From NCBI RefSeq assembly GCF_000972845.2, contig NC_040011.1, positions 22,619,062-22,683,061 on the forward strand: 64,000 nucleotides of DNA, given 5' to 3'. Source of the DNA: Larimichthys crocea (lineage: Eukaryota > Chordata > Actinopteri > Sciaenidae). The notes beneath the pieces were generated by a model. That model saw only the letters and a program-made list of their open reading frames with translations. It had not been told where the DNA came from and searched no databases. Each line of letters opens with the position of its first letter. Positions within the stretch are counted from its first letter, which is position 1. The translations under genes and the position numbers were made by a program. Positions 49,392 to 63,200 of the stretch are shown piece after piece.

Positions 49392-52300
49392 AGATAGACA
49401 TTCTTTATTGTCTTCTTAAGACATTTTGCTACCAGTCTGTATATAGCATCACTCAAATACTTAGGTTCTTACACCACAACATAACTACGGGAAAACACAT
49501 GAGATGCAGCACATTTATACACACATCCCATACCCATAGCACCTTAACAGGACAGTTACCTAAGCTTTTTTTTTTTTTTTTTATGCTGCAGAGAAAACAA
49601 AACTTTAGCCATAGTGTGCCTGTTTCCAGGCCAGGGATCTGTATCTGCAACTGGGGTCATGTGTCATGATGGGGTCATGATATGCTCTCTTCTCTGCGTG
49701 TAATCGCTTTGCTGTTCAGGTCTGAGAGGTTGGGGGTGGGGAGACTAATAATTTTGGAAGTGTTGTGTGTGATGATGTATGAGTTTGTCCTTCTTGGAGA
49801 GGGTTAACATGGTGAAGACACAGGGGGAACAACAGAGGTGTAAGGGTTGAATTATACTTTAGTAGAGCAGCAACAGAAAGTGAGTTTGTGGATGGCAGAG
49901 TCTTTGATTCGTGGATGTCAGGGTGACCATCCTTCACCTCAATATTTAGAGATACGTATCTTCACATCTACTGACCAGAAAGCCTTCAGATTACATTTGG
50001 TGCAGATATTAACCCCCCCCCCCTTGGAGCCATACCTCACAAGAACTGGGAATGATCATAGTACTTAGACTTATAAGACTTATAAGCATTATATACACAC
50101 CTCAGAAGTGGTTAAAACATTATAATGCAACTATCTTAGATTGTTTTGTCGCATAGATTTTGAGTTTCTTAAAACCCCTTAATTAAATACCTGAAATTGG
50201 TAGAATTTGTTGGGTCTCTGTAAATAATATAATAAAAAGTACAGTCCTGTTCTATGTGGACAGTGTTATGAGATAACTTATTCTATGTTATTTATGTTAT
50301 GTTATTTAGCAGTCAATAAAATTGAAATGCATAAACAGTTAAAACATTCTTGCTAACACTTTAACATATAGCTACATATAATTCCGCATTATTGATTCTG
50401 CGTCATTAATGGAAGCTTCACATCCATCTGGACGACACATTGTATTTTTTGTACTACCACTACGGGGTGCCAAACTCAGACTGTAGGAGGAAAACAGTAA
50501 GACAAAGCAACAAGGATATGTGTTATTATAACTATATCACTTCTGCTCTTTGTTACCAATTTATTGAGTGCCAATCCAGTAAAACATCCCTGCAATACAT
50601 TGCACCTTTGTGAAAATATATTTTTTTGTTGACACTGTCGATGATTCACCTTCATGATTATTTTACATCATGGTCAATGATCAGCGATTGTCATTTGTAT
50701 TGCAGGTATTAGGCCATAAACCAAAGTATTAGATAGTAAATGTTGTATTGGAAATAGAAGATCACAGAACTCATTAGAGTTTATCCTCTGTGGAGATGAA
50801 CAAAGTATGTATATGCTTTGACTTTTGTTAGATTTGTTTTCACGACTGATCACACAGCCTCGTAATAATTTATTTATATTATGTAAGTATTATGTGTTGA
50901 CTCTTTTATGTATAAGGAGTGTGATATCTGCTGTCTTGATCTGTCAAGCTCTAACATTTCTCCTGACAGCAGGATGAAGCTTAGGCAGTAACTGAGCCCA
51001 GCCACTCAGAGAGCAGATAAAAATTCAGCTGACAGAAAACACAAGTCTATTTTTGGTGGCTGGACTGAATTTCCTAATCACCTCCAGGACTCCTGAATGA
51101 ATAATGAATAGTATCTTGTCAGAAACATAATATCACAAAACCAAACCCGGCTCAGCCTCTAAAACCAGTCGTGGAAAATGTCTCTAAATCAGATCACACT
51201 GAGAGCTGATGTTTTTTTTATTTTGAATGTAGCAGTTTGTGACCCCCCCAGTGACCATTATCATGCAGCCGTACACATCTCCCATCTAAGCTAGAGGAAG
51301 ACTGTGAATGAGGAGGTTGAAGTTGCTGAGTGTCTGATGGAGATAAGGGGAAATGATTGTGGCTGCGAGATGTCATCCTTCAGCCTGTCACACCCTGCGC
51401 TGCACATATTAATTAGCCTCCATAACTCACGATCTGAAACAGCCACTCCAGGAAAAGAGGAGAGAACTTATCGACATCTCAGGATCCTGCTATCTCTACA
51501 CAATAACAACACTTATTTTCAGACAGACAAACAGACTTGTGTATCTAAATGATTCATTACCATTAGTTTATTACTCATAATCGTCTTATAGTGAATGGTC
51601 CACAATGCAAATATGAGGCAGGAAACCAGAAAGACTAGATCACTTCTTTGAGGGTGTCTGTGATGAGGAGGTTGTTCAGGGAGGTGCAGGGCTGGTGGTG
51701 ACAAAAATCCAAGAAGCAGAGAGGATGACAATGGTGGGCTGGATGGGCGAGTGTAAAAAAAAAAAAAACATAAGGTCAGGAACAGCGAGATTACAAAAGG
51801 CAGAGTTTAGCCGTGGCAGAGGTTACCACTTGGGAGACGGGAGGCTGAGTTGGTCTTTTATCCTGTGCCGGTTCACTGGATGATGGGACACATGTGTAGT
51901 AGTGATTAGAGGGAACAGTGGAGGCCATGCCCAGCCGCAAACACAAACAGACAGAGACAGACGTGACACAAACTCACCATCATAGTATATTATTATATAA
52001 GTTTCAGTGTGTAAGATTAAAACTATTCACAGAAAATGATAGAAATGAAATATAATATCAAAAAATACATCTTCCACAGTGTCGACCATGTTGCACCACC
52101 ATGTAGCCTAGACCAGCCAAACATATCTTTTGCATTTTCCGCAAGATTCACAGCCACTATAGGTTCTCCTCCATGTTTGAAAGGGGAGGGTGAGGTGAGA
52201 GGTATTCAGCTGGTTGAAATTTCCAACACACTTGTCCTTTAGTAGTAACTGTATGTGATGTGGCTGTCTTCAAGTTTAATTTTAATTGAGCTATGAAAAT

Positions 52301-54299
52301 TAAACATTTTACCCTTTTCTGGTGTTTTTAAATTAGTGACTTACACAAAGGAATAGTATATCAGTATACCTGCATGAATTCATTCATGGAAAAACATTTA
52401 TTTAAAACTGTAATCAAGAGTTAATAATGCACACCTTGATGCAAAAACAAAACAGCCATCAATGCATGAGCCCAAGTATTTCCATCATCATGATTACTTT
52501 CTTAGGAACCGTATTCAAATGCTCAGTGTAGTAGTGTGTTGTTTGTTTAGGTTTCCAATTAGTTGTTACCTTGGCAACAGCTCTTTTGGGTTCATGCAGT
52601 GGTTTGTGGCTGTCTGAAGTCTACGAACAAAAATAACAAAATAAAACATCAAAAGAGTTAAGGTCACATACTGTACTTTCGATGAGGATGTCGAGTACTG
52701 TCGTCATTAAAGGAATACACTGAAAACAATGTTTTGCTATCAAATACTCATACCAGTACTAATGACAGGATGTTTTGTAGATTGGACAGTAATTTGTAAT
52801 TAAAAAACTGTATTCAGGTCTCCTTTCAAATGTAGCTCAAATAAGATGGCATATTTTAAAAAAATGCCAATAAAACTTCCAAAAATGTGGAAAATATGAT
52901 ATATATGAAATATGGCAGCTATGTATGAATGTTAGGCTCCTCATTGCTCCACATATGTCTTTGGATATTTAAGTCACATGATACATGTGCGTCATAATTT
53001 ATTCAAAAGTCCTTTGCATTTTTGTCACAAACTATGCAAAGTTTACCAATGATATGATGTGTTTTCACAATGCATAGGTCCATGCGTCTGTGCTGGTGAT
53101 GGTGGACCAGAGCCAACTGATGGAAGATGAAACCTTTTAGTTGAGTGGATCATCCTGGGGGACAAAGAGGTGGTGATTGGGAGGAAATGGATGGTGCAAT
53201 TGTACGTCTGAAAGACAGACTGACAGAAATGCAGTGATATTTAAAGAACAACCTCTGAGGACTGATCGGCTCTGTGAACATGGACAGAAAGATCATTGTG
53301 CAGATAGGTGGTGTCAAAAAAATGAATGAGGAGATTGACAGCATGAGAAAGGAGAAATAGCAGGACGTCCTAATAGAAAGAGAAGCGAGAAGGAAAAGAT
53401 CTTGCTAACTCTCTCCAAAACTTCATCAAGTAGTGTCAGCTACAGCTGCTGTCCTCTGAGGAGACTATTTTTCTGAGCTTTACAACATCTGTGGCCCTAC
53501 AACTGAAAATGGTTCCTTTCTAAAACTAGAGTCTTAGAGACTTTTGAATGGAAGGATGAAATAAATGGAAAATGGGATTAATTAAGTTTTAAGAGTGTGG
53601 CAGGCACAAAGGAAGACTGTTCCAAGTTTATCAAAGAAATTAAAATTAAACTATGCACATTCCTCTGTTGCTGCAAAAGACCATTTCAAGACAGTTGGAT
53701 ACATTTTGATTTGCTTTGCCTCTTTCATAATCCATGCACGCTCTACAATAAAATCTTAACTATATCCCAAACTTATGTTTCAGCTTTGACTTGCAGATTC
53801 TGTTACACAGATCTCATTTCAGAACACACCCAAGACCTTTTTGTATACATCACTAGATCATGACTTAAGAGTCAAAGAGCTCTGATACTGCCCTCCCCCA
53901 TAAGGCACTGCCTGTCTTTTAGTTACAACCTTGAGATGAGAGCGTATGGGTCCCAGAGGAAGCACTGAAGGAGGGGTCGTTATCATTTTTGGCAGTCCTC
54001 CCATGTAAACCCAAAGGCCCTCCTCCATATTCATCAAGGGTGATTATGTGCTGACCTCCATCTGCTGTTAATGCTGAGCTGATGCATGTCCACCAGGCAG
54101 GTGCCGTGGAGGAGGGCAAGCAACTCTGACACTGCCGCCAATTAGGTGTCTTGAGGTGAGAAAGAGAGAGAGAGAGAGGGAGGGAGAGTGCAGGGGTGAG
54201 AGTTTAAAAGATTGCATCCATATCCTCTGTAAGGCCTCTATTCATTTCTGTATAAAGACTTCAATGTATTTTCTAATTGCGTTATTTCCACATTGTTAC
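49392..54299. other. Gene-poor intergenic region
   Basis: No exon chain recognised. At 50440-50490, text of the type TGTACTACCACTACGGGGTG is a diverged relative of 62945-62990 (TACTGCCACTAGGGGACACC), a common short fish repeat. 53090-53420 contains GA-rich open text (MNEEIDSMRKEK, then a stop) that might be the remnant of a coiled-coil gene or LINE ORF1; I could not decide. Confidence 0.35.
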
Positions 54300-54647
54300 A
54301 GAGCACGAGTACCGTATGTTATCGTGGGGAATGGAAGATCTCTCCCCAATAAGATGGAGGAGCTAACGGTGCTAACCAAGCTACAGAGGGAGTATGGAGA
54401 GTGTCAGCATCACAGAGACGTGGCTGAATGAACTCACTTCGGACACACTGGTGACTCTGGATGGCTTTCAACTTGTAAGAGCAGACAGTGGAGCAAAGGA
54501 GACTGGACAGCTGAAGACGGACATCAAAGCATGGCGACAGAGTGGGAATGACACAGCAAAGGAAACATCTGTGGAACTGAGTCGCTGCAGGAAGGACACA
54601 TACATGGGGAGCTCACTCTACCAGATGAGCCACCAGGAAGCCCCTAT

Positions 54648-54682
<35 letters not shown>

Positions 54683-54760
54683 TGAGTATTTTATTACTTT
54701 ACTGTAACAAGTTAATTTCCCCAGTGTGAAATCAATAAAGTCTATCTTATCTTAAACCAG
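54300..54760 (+). mobile_element. LINE fragment: endonuclease start joined to 3' tail
   Basis: Begins with VIVGNGRSLPNKMEELTVL and continues, after a frameshift, SVSITETWLNELTSDTLVTL. This is the N-terminal apurinic-endonuclease text of fish non-LTR retrotransposons (RSL.NK.EEL...ETWL). Only about 60 codons remain before the sequence passes to a (TTTA)n run (54648-54684) and a 3' tail ending AATAAAGTCTATCTTA. Internal deletion has removed most of the element. Confidence 0.65.
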
Positions 54761-57700
54761 ATCCAGTATCCATTTAGAGAAAGAACATTTAAAACATATA
54801 TTTTCAAAGCAAATGGTCTTGTCAGTGGATGTTTATGAATGTGGATGTAAGTCATTGTTTTGCATTTTGTCACAAACTTTGCAAACTTTGTTTCCACTCA
54901 GATTATTATTTTTTTATGCATCTTTAATTCACACACATCCTGTGAGTACTGTTTTTTTTTTTCATCAAATGTTCACAAAAACATAGCTTAACACATGGAT
55001 TGGTCACTGAAAGAGATCAACTGAAAGTGTATAGTGATTTTTATTCAGGTTAACAACAGATGGATTTTGACAATAATAATAATAACTTTATGTATATAGC
55101 ACCTTTAAAAAACAATTACCTGTTGTGAAGACCTCCTCCTAGCTCCAGGACTCCCGAGACTTACTCTTGGCGTAGACTCGTCACCCGCCACCGGGGTGGC
55201 CATTCTCACCTCTGACCTCCATTCACTCAACAACCACCTGCGCCTGGACTGCATTGACATACTCCGAGACACTGGACTACTTTTCTGTCCTCGACACATG
55301 GCTCTGGTTGTATGTTCAATTACAACTTTTCAACTCTATCCCATCCTCAGGTCCTGCTCTTCAAACAGCATATTTCTATAGCTGTCAAGCCTGTCGAGAC
55401 AAGCTGGCAACGTTTTGGTGCCAATGCTGTCTCAGGTATCATCGCCGTGACAGTTGCAGGAGTTCAAACATACATCACGTGTTCTCAACATGTCATGCTA
55501 TAATTTTTTCTTCATATTTAAAAGAAGGAAAGAAGAAATGCAGTGCAGCCTTTTGGCCTTCATGCTGATGAGAGAGCATCATGTTTGCCTCACATGTGGC
55601 GGAAATACGTCAGGTGTGTGACAATTTTAGATGCAGTGCGAATGCAGCTACACAGAGAGACAGATGGAGAGTGTGAGCTCCTATAGAGAGGCAGAGAAAA
55701 ACGAATTGGAAAGCAGAGGGTTAGGCAGATTTGTTAGTGGTCAGATCACAGCTGGATCAATTCTCTGCTGTTTAGGTTGGCCACATTAATGAGAACCCTA
55801 ACACCCTGTGGGCTCCAAAGATCCAATCTGGAGAGGCAAAGGGAATCCATATTGGAGAGTTACAGCAGTAGGGAGGGATCGCGCTGTATCAAATTAACTG
55901 CACCATAATTTATGTGCAATCCTGCTGCATTATTAAAGCCTCAGTGCTGCTTTTTCTTGACAAGATCAATTACGGGTATGTTTTCTCTTCTAGTGTGTAA
56001 TTAGCCATGCAACCATGGAACGTACAATTTAAAAGTATTAGCTATACATTGTAAATGTTCATCAGACTGTCACTCAAAATACAAATACAGGTCGGTTTAC
56101 CACCAGTGATAGAAAAAAACACTGAAGTAAACGCCTTACTAAGGCCTTATCATGCATTTAAAGCAGATGTGAAGCTGTCATGCCCCGAGTCTGTCAGTTT
56201 GAAGCTGAAAATAAACCTTTCAGAACCACCCAGGAATCTGTACGCTTCATGTTGTGAATTGGTTTTACAAGGTTGAATACAGGTGATTTATTCCACATTT
56301 CCTATTGATGTGGATGATGTGAACTTTTTTTCTGTCTTGACTAAATTTCCCCTGGGACACGGTGATTGACATGGCAGAGTAGAAAAAGGTGTGTATTTTG
56401 AGGTTACAATTTATTATGTGGAGGACATGAGGCAGCATTATAGCCGAAACAAATCTGATGCTTGATTAACTTGAATTCACGAATACATATCAATCCCTCA
56501 CTTGATCGATATTATAATTTGTGTGAAAAAGTTTTATATTAAACATGCATGGTTTGTGCTTTGGGCAGCAGTCAGGAGCTGTAGTGTGACAATGCACTGT
56601 TTGGTGAATTTTGAATCATTTATATTTAAATTCGAATCACATAATTTGAATTTTTAGAGATGAATTAAGAAAACCTTTACCAAATTAATGCAGAAATCAC
56701 GTACTAGGAAATACCAGCAAGTCTATTACAACAGTTTTATAAAATAAAAAATAAAAACAAATGCCCAGCAGCAACAGTTGCCATGGCAGGGCAGTGGTAA
56801 CTGCCCCAGACACCGGCAACTGCACACGTAGGTGCTGATTGGCCGAAGAGGCATCCTGTGTATCTGCACTCAATTGCTCTGCCTCAAGTACCTGGATGTT
56901 TGTCACAGAAAATTGAAACTGAATTGTAAGAACTGAATGTTCAGTTCCAAACTAATAAATTCAATTTCAAATTACAATTCAGATTCAGTTTTTCAATGCA
57001 ATGATTCAAATTGAACAATACAAATTCAAATTATGTGATTCAAATTCAGATTTTAATGCAATTCAAATTCAGTTTCTGGTGGCACATATTTCAGCCCATA
57101 CCCCCTCGCCTTACCCCACAAATCGTGAGAAAAAAACATGAAATGCAATACACAATCAAGCCAATAGTTGGTTTATTTGTTCTTTAGTAACATGGAGGTT
57201 CATGTTATTTTCCATTTTTGCCATATTTTGTGAATGCACACAGAAAGGTGCAGTGGTTATACTTCTATACTATTCTTAATTCCACAAATCTTGTCAGTAT
57301 GTAAGGTGTAATTTATTCTTATTTAATTAAGGTGTAGTTATTCTCAGAATTTTATTGCCTGCTGAGTTAATGGGTTTTTTAAAGCAAAACCACCACTCAG
57401 CATGTCTCTGTCACATCATGGCCCCGACGTGTTTTGGTCCATTCTCTACATGACTTCAGAGACCCATTCCTGGGACGTTTCAGTTGGATCCGTGCCCGGT
57501 GGAATTTATTTATTACAACTGAAAACAATTATTGGGATGCTGTTGGCATAACTGCTGTTACTTTTACTTCCCGTTCATGTTGCTGATCATTTTGAAGTTG
57601 CTGGTGATCTGCTTTCTGCTGCTTTTCTTTCCATTAAAACTTACAATGGAAGTTCTTTTCACTGATAACATGTTATTTTTTGTTTTTTAAATTTGTAGTT

Positions 57701-58394
57701 TAATCATTTCAAATTGACTTACTCTTTGAAACGTGCAGATTCAATCCCCTCCGGGCGATTCACAGGCCTAGGAATGATAATCACTTGTAATTAACACTCA
57801 GCTGAGTTTCCCTGCTTCCAAATGTGTGAGTTAAAATCAGCCTCCCCCTCCTCCTCTCCTCTCCTCTCCAGCCTCTGACACCAACACCAGGATTAAAGTG
57901 CCAGTTTGAAGACACTAAACAACTCAATTAAAACTGCCGGACTTCATCAGCCAACGGAGAACAGAATGCAGTGTGCGAGATTTGCAGCAGGCAGATTCTG
58001 TCTGGGATAACACACTGTGGAAGATGTGTATTTTTCACTTCATGTCGACTGCTTAAATACCTGTCGAGTTCAATCAGTGAGTGAGGAGTGAATTACAGAG
58101 CTTTTAGTTTTCTTAGTAACAGCTGTCTTTCGAGGGCCTTGGAAGAAGATTGCATACAACTTGAGCTAATATACATTACCTGAAAATGTATTTACAATTT
58201 TATTTTGTCATTGTGCTATACTATTCTCACTGCCATTTGATATCTGTCACTCTGTCCACTCTCTCCACTCACAGACCCTGTAAGGAAGACCAGTCTCACA
58301 CCTGCAAACACTTTTGTCCGCAATCGTTCGTTAGTGGTGAGCCGTGTGTCGGCTGAATCTTTTCAGGTTCTCAAACAAAGGAGGCGGTGCTCAT
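54761..58394. other. Intergenic; AT-rich foldback-like segments
   Basis: 55070-55115 holds (AATA)n plus TTTATGTATATAGCACCTTT, a common 3' tail in fish, here with no body. 56590-57090 has mirrored AT-rich words (GAATCACATAATTTGAATTT at 56633 against AAATTCAAATTATGTGATTC at 57024), suggesting a small foldback element. 57395-57490 shares CATGTCTCTGTCACATCATG-type text with 60385-60460. No gene recognised. Confidence 0.35.
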
Positions 58395-58701
58395 ATGGAA
58401 GTATTTCTGTGCCACTGGAGTTTGGATATGAAATTCTAATACAGAATTTTTTCAGTATCAAAATCAGACTTTTATTTTTAAAAACATCGAATTTTTAGCA
58501 TTGGAATTTTAGAGTGTTTTTTTGCCTCTGATTTTTTTTTCCAATCCTAAAACAAATTCAGTGTATAAAAATCAAAATATTCATTTTTTTTTTTCAAAAT
58601 TCGACATGTAAAAAAATTCAACATCTCAAAAAAATTCAATGAAAAAAAAAGAGTGTCAAAAAATTCAGTGTAAAGAGAACCAAACTCAACATCAGGGCAA
58701 A

Positions 58702-59346
58702 GGCCCACTCACACCGGAGGCGTTACGGCCCCGTTACGGCTGCGCTGCGGTCACCGTAGCAGATAGCCGCCAGTCTAGTCAATGAGAGCACGACGCAAGC
58801 ATTCCATAGCATTTCTATTTTGACGCGAGCCGCTGCTAAACCTCGTAAATTTCAACAGAGCACTGCACACCAGACAGGAAATCCGACACAGAATGAACGT
58901 AATAAACTTCCGCCCCCTTTCAAAGTAAAACACAATACGCAGTTCATGTTGCTTATCACAACTTCACATCAACGTTACGTCATGACCGGTGGCACCAGGT
59001 GATCAAAGATCGATCAAAGGGTCTCAACATGAACAATGAGAGACTAATTGTTGAAGTGGAACAACACACAATCATTTATGACACAACAGATGCTTTTTAT
59101 AATCTACTCCACGTCGGAGAAGCAAAGTCAGCTGTTTGTTGTTTTCTTTATACACAGTTTATCGCGAGGTCTCGCGTACATCCAGGATTCTCGCGTGGTC
59201 TCATGATCTCGCGTGAATACGGCCAGCTCGCTGCACTGCCGTAACGCGGCTGACACGCGTCCGGTGTGAGTTGGCGCCGGGCAAAGGACGCAGCTAAACC
59301 GCGGCGCAGCCGTCACGCTGCTGTAACGCCTCCTGTGTGAGTCCCG
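58702..59346 (+). mobile_element. PIF/Harbinger-like MITE nested in the foldback
   Basis: Ends are GGCCCACTCACACCGGAGGC and the partial complement GCCTCCTGTGTGAGTCC, with mirrored GTTACGGC/GCCGTCACG boxes inside. From 59029 a short open stretch MNNERLIVEVEQHTIIYDTT resembles the start of the MADF/SANT-like companion protein of Harbinger transposons, and the frame then diverges. It is CpG-rich, unlike its surroundings. Non-autonomous. Confidence 0.6.
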
Positions 59347-59549
59347 TGTAACCAGGGATAAGCAATACGTCCCTGTCTCAATTCATCCAACGTCCAGCCA
59401 ATCAAGTTACGCTCCATTGGTCATGTGACACCGACGAGTGTGCCTGATTCTGGCCCCGGTTGCCCCCATACATTAAATAGCTGTCAGTTGTGTGTGTGAG
59501 TTTTACAAAATCTTTTATTTTGAAGGGACTTATTTTGAAAGACATTTGT

Positions 59550-59580
<31 letters not shown>

Positions 59581-60023
59581 ATCTGGCTGTCTGTGGGCCA
59601 GGTGGAGGCCACCAATCAGAGCGGCTCCTGTGACATGTGACACTGCTGAGACAGAGAGAGAGAAAAACGTCTGAACGTACCACTCGAACAACAAGGCTTT
59701 TTGGCCAAACTGTAGTTCCTATCATTCAACCAGCTTCACTGTGAGCATCATAAGCTCTTCCTGAACATCTACATATATATTTTATGTGGCTAAAGTTAGG
59801 AAATTGGACCTTTAGAGCAATAGAAAGAAACTGTTACCTCTGCTTTCCTCCAGAAATTTGCCATACAGACGAAGCATCCGTGGTATCAATCTAATGCTCT
59901 GCAAGAAAGTAAATAAGCATATTTACCATTGTTTTGGTGTCACATGATCAATGGAACGTAAATTGATTGGCTGGACGTTGGATAAATTGAGACAAGCATC
60001 TATTGTTTCTCCCTGTTACCCAG
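59347..60023. mobile_element. Inner inverted-repeat unit of the foldback
   Basis: About 88-bp arms, 59347-59432 and 59938-60023, are mirror images (CTGTCTCAATTCATCCAACG against CGTTGGATAAATTGAGACAA). Between them are a (GT)n run (59556-59580) and unrecognised DNA. Confidence 0.65.
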
Positions 60024-60240
60024 ATGTTGAGTCTGGTTCTTTTTACACTGAATTTTTTGATATTGAATTTTTTTACACTTAATGTCGAATTTTGATTTGA
60101 ATTTATTTTAACATTGAAAAAGAAAAATCACAGGCAAAAAAAACACTCATGGTGGTTTTAAAATTCAAAGTCTGATTTGAATTTGAAATTCAGTATTAGA
60201 AATTTATATTCAAACCTGGATGGCACAGAAATACTTCCAT

Positions 60241-63200
60241 GCGCTTGCAGAATGCAGGTATGAGACAGAATAATATAGCATGCCAAATATGTTTGCTGCA
60301 AAATAAAGTTCTAAACAATTTAAATGTGTTAAATTTTTTAACCAAGTTATATGACATCACTCTTATTGTATGCTAACCCTGAAACCCCACCGGATGTGTC
60401 TCTGTCACGTCATGACTGTGACGCTGTTTTGGTCCATCCTCCACGCGACTCGCGTTTCAGAAGCGTAGCAATTTGCCTGCCAGACTTTGTTTACTTGCTA
60501 AGATTGGGCCATTTTCCTTGGTTTATGTGCTTCCAAATATGTTTCTAGATGTGTAAATATCCTACATTGGTAATTTGTTTAGCTGTGTTTTATTTTGGAA
60601 ACCGACTGGATTCTCTATGCTGTTTCTGTGTCTGACTTCCGGCCAGCTTCAATCTGCTCTCTGTAATTTGACACGGGGTCCATCAAGCCATGTGGAAGCC
60701 CACTTCTGGGACCATGGCTGAGGTTGGAGCTGGTTTTCACAGCAGCCATTTTGGCAACACAGGTGTTTCCAATGATTACTAATTCATGGTGTTGTGCATG
60801 TCGGCTCACTGGAAAGCTGATCTTTAAGGGTATTTTTAAGCCAGTTTTTGAACTTTGGAAAGAACAACTTTCTCACTCTGATGCATCTGACATATTCTGT
60901 GTTTACCTGGAAGTTATGGCAACTAGAAGCAGGTAAGGAAATGCCATCAGTGCAGCATTACAGAAATAAAAGGATTGTTGAAAACATTTAACATAATGTA
61001 AGTTACAACTCAAGAAAATATAACAGAGCGTTTTTAGACATCTGTTTGTGGAAATCCTACATAATTTATTTTTAAGAAAACATAAACCTTACTGAATGCA
61101 AAAGAGAAATATCAATTTTCAAAATTAAGCGACAAGACTTTTTAAAAATGTTATATTCTAAATGATAAATACAGTTCTGTAGTCTGAACCCCAGATCTTT
61201 GGGGTTTGACTAGCTATGTTTTAAAAAATCGACAGCAGACACTGACATGTCATAGCAGGAAACTCAGCTGTAATTAATAACTTTAATGATGGCTACATTC
61301 AATTTAGGTGTGTTCATGCTGGCTTACTGACACGGTCAATGTTATTAGTTCCCCCACGTTGACAAGTCAGAATGTCTGCTGTGAAAAGGGCACCACGTGT
61401 TTGGTTTCATGCTTTGTTAAAGTCTCTTTATCTGTTTAGACAGAGGATTTAGAGTGCTGGAACCAGTCCTGTAAACATTAACCCAACATTAATCTTCAGA
61501 TAAATGCTTGTTATAATGTGAAATCCTCGTCTCATTTTGTATTTTATATATTTTTTAAAGAATTTTGTCTTAGTTTTATTCCATCTTTCATCCAGAATGT
61601 GATGTGCAGTTGCTGACTGTATGCCTGATCAGATTTGGCCTTCCTGCTCACTGCAGGTGTTGGTGGTATAATTGAGTGAACCCTCACCTTTCTTTGCCCA
61701 CTGTGTTTTTCTATGTGTTATTAAGGTGTTGGAGGTGATGTGTAGTGGTTCGCCACTCCCCTCTCTTGGCCCTGAGGTAAACCTGCAAGGTTTTCATCGA
61801 GTCGAAATGGTTATCGGTGCATTGGGTTCACCTGCTCTAATGCAATGAAATACAATACCTCTGCAGTAAATCCTGTCTTAAGCCTGCAATCAGTTTTTGT
61901 TGACACTCTCTAAGAGGTGTTGATTCAGCTCTATGGTAATTTGTCGTGCTTTCTTTAGTTAGTGGGGCTGAATTATTGGACTGTATTTTATAGAGATGTG
62001 TTTGATTGCTTTCATATGCAAACAGGGGCAGACAAAATATTAATTAGACTTGACTTGAATTTCTCTGGCACAACTTGAATTGCACCCACTGATAAAGGTG
62101 TTTAGGAATTGAAAATGGACCGTAGAGATTCTAGACTAATTTTATTTTTTAATTACAGATAATAGCATTTTTTAATATCTAAGAGAATCTTAAGCTACAT
62201 AAGCTACATAAACAAGGCTTTGGGTGCATTTTTGGAATAAAAGCATGACACACAGAAAAAAACAGGGATGACTTTAGACTGTAAACTGATTATTTATTTA
62301 TTTTTATTAAAACACATCAAAGCTATGATGTTTCTGCGTAATTACAACATGGTCTAATTATGTCATTTTTATAACCTGAGGTTAACGCTCTGACTTCCCC
62401 TAGCACACCATGCTAGAAACATATTGACAAAACATATTTTAACATAAGAGTATGAGTTGGACCTGCCTCACAAAACACTTTCAAATAATTCTCACTGTTT
62501 GTTTTAAGCTTTATAATGGATGGGTGGGGTTGACCACAAAGCAAAATACAAAAAGTGCCAAAAAATTTCAGACAATAACAGGAACAAGTATTTGAATGTC
62601 AGTTCCCCTGTGACTGACAACTTGGCTGACATTATCTGATTTATGAGCTTACTCCCACCCGTCTGGGCAGTTAAAAACAGAGATTTATTTGCATATAACA
62701 TATAACAAAGTCTGTTCAGTTAAGTTCAGTTCAGGTGACAAATGTTTACACCTGCTAGTTGAGAAGTGATTAATGTCATTTTCTCAGTGTCCATGAGCTG
62801 GTTTAACATGATCACTGTGAATACACATGGTTTTAAAGTTGAGTTAGTACATAAACTTTATGTTGATTTCACCAATACATCACAAAACGCATAAAAACAG
62901 CAACATTTGGAAAATTAATTTCAACCACAAATTTCAGTCTTTTTTGGTACTGCCACTAGGGGACACCAAAGTCAGCAATTTTCAAATCCTACATATATGG
63001 CTTTAACTGTCTAAATGTATTAATTGGTAGTGATTCAATCTTGAAAAAGTCTATAATTATTACAGCTACACACTTAAGACTCCACTACTAGTTTTTATCT
63101 CAGTTCAAAATAATTTTCATTAGGTCCATTAACTTGTTTTTACCAGAGCTTTTAAAATGCATGTCATGGTCTTTACCAGCATATAGAGTTTCTTTAGCTT

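Larger units (their letters stand above)
58395..60240. mobile_element. Composite foldback element (outer inverted repeats)
   Basis: Left arm 58395-58697 starts ATGGAAGTATTTCTGTGCCA. The right arm, about 60024-60240, ends in its complement TGGCACAGAAATACTTCCAT. The arms stay mirrored inward through AT-rich text to CAAACTCAACATC and GATGTTGAGTCTG. No transposase was seen. Two further inverted-repeat units lie inside. The target duplication could not be fixed. Confidence 0.75.

Noticed and set aside
59029..59244. Possible MADF-domain gene
   Set aside because: Only about 25 residues match the start of such a protein and they lie inside a MITE, so this is a transposon relic.
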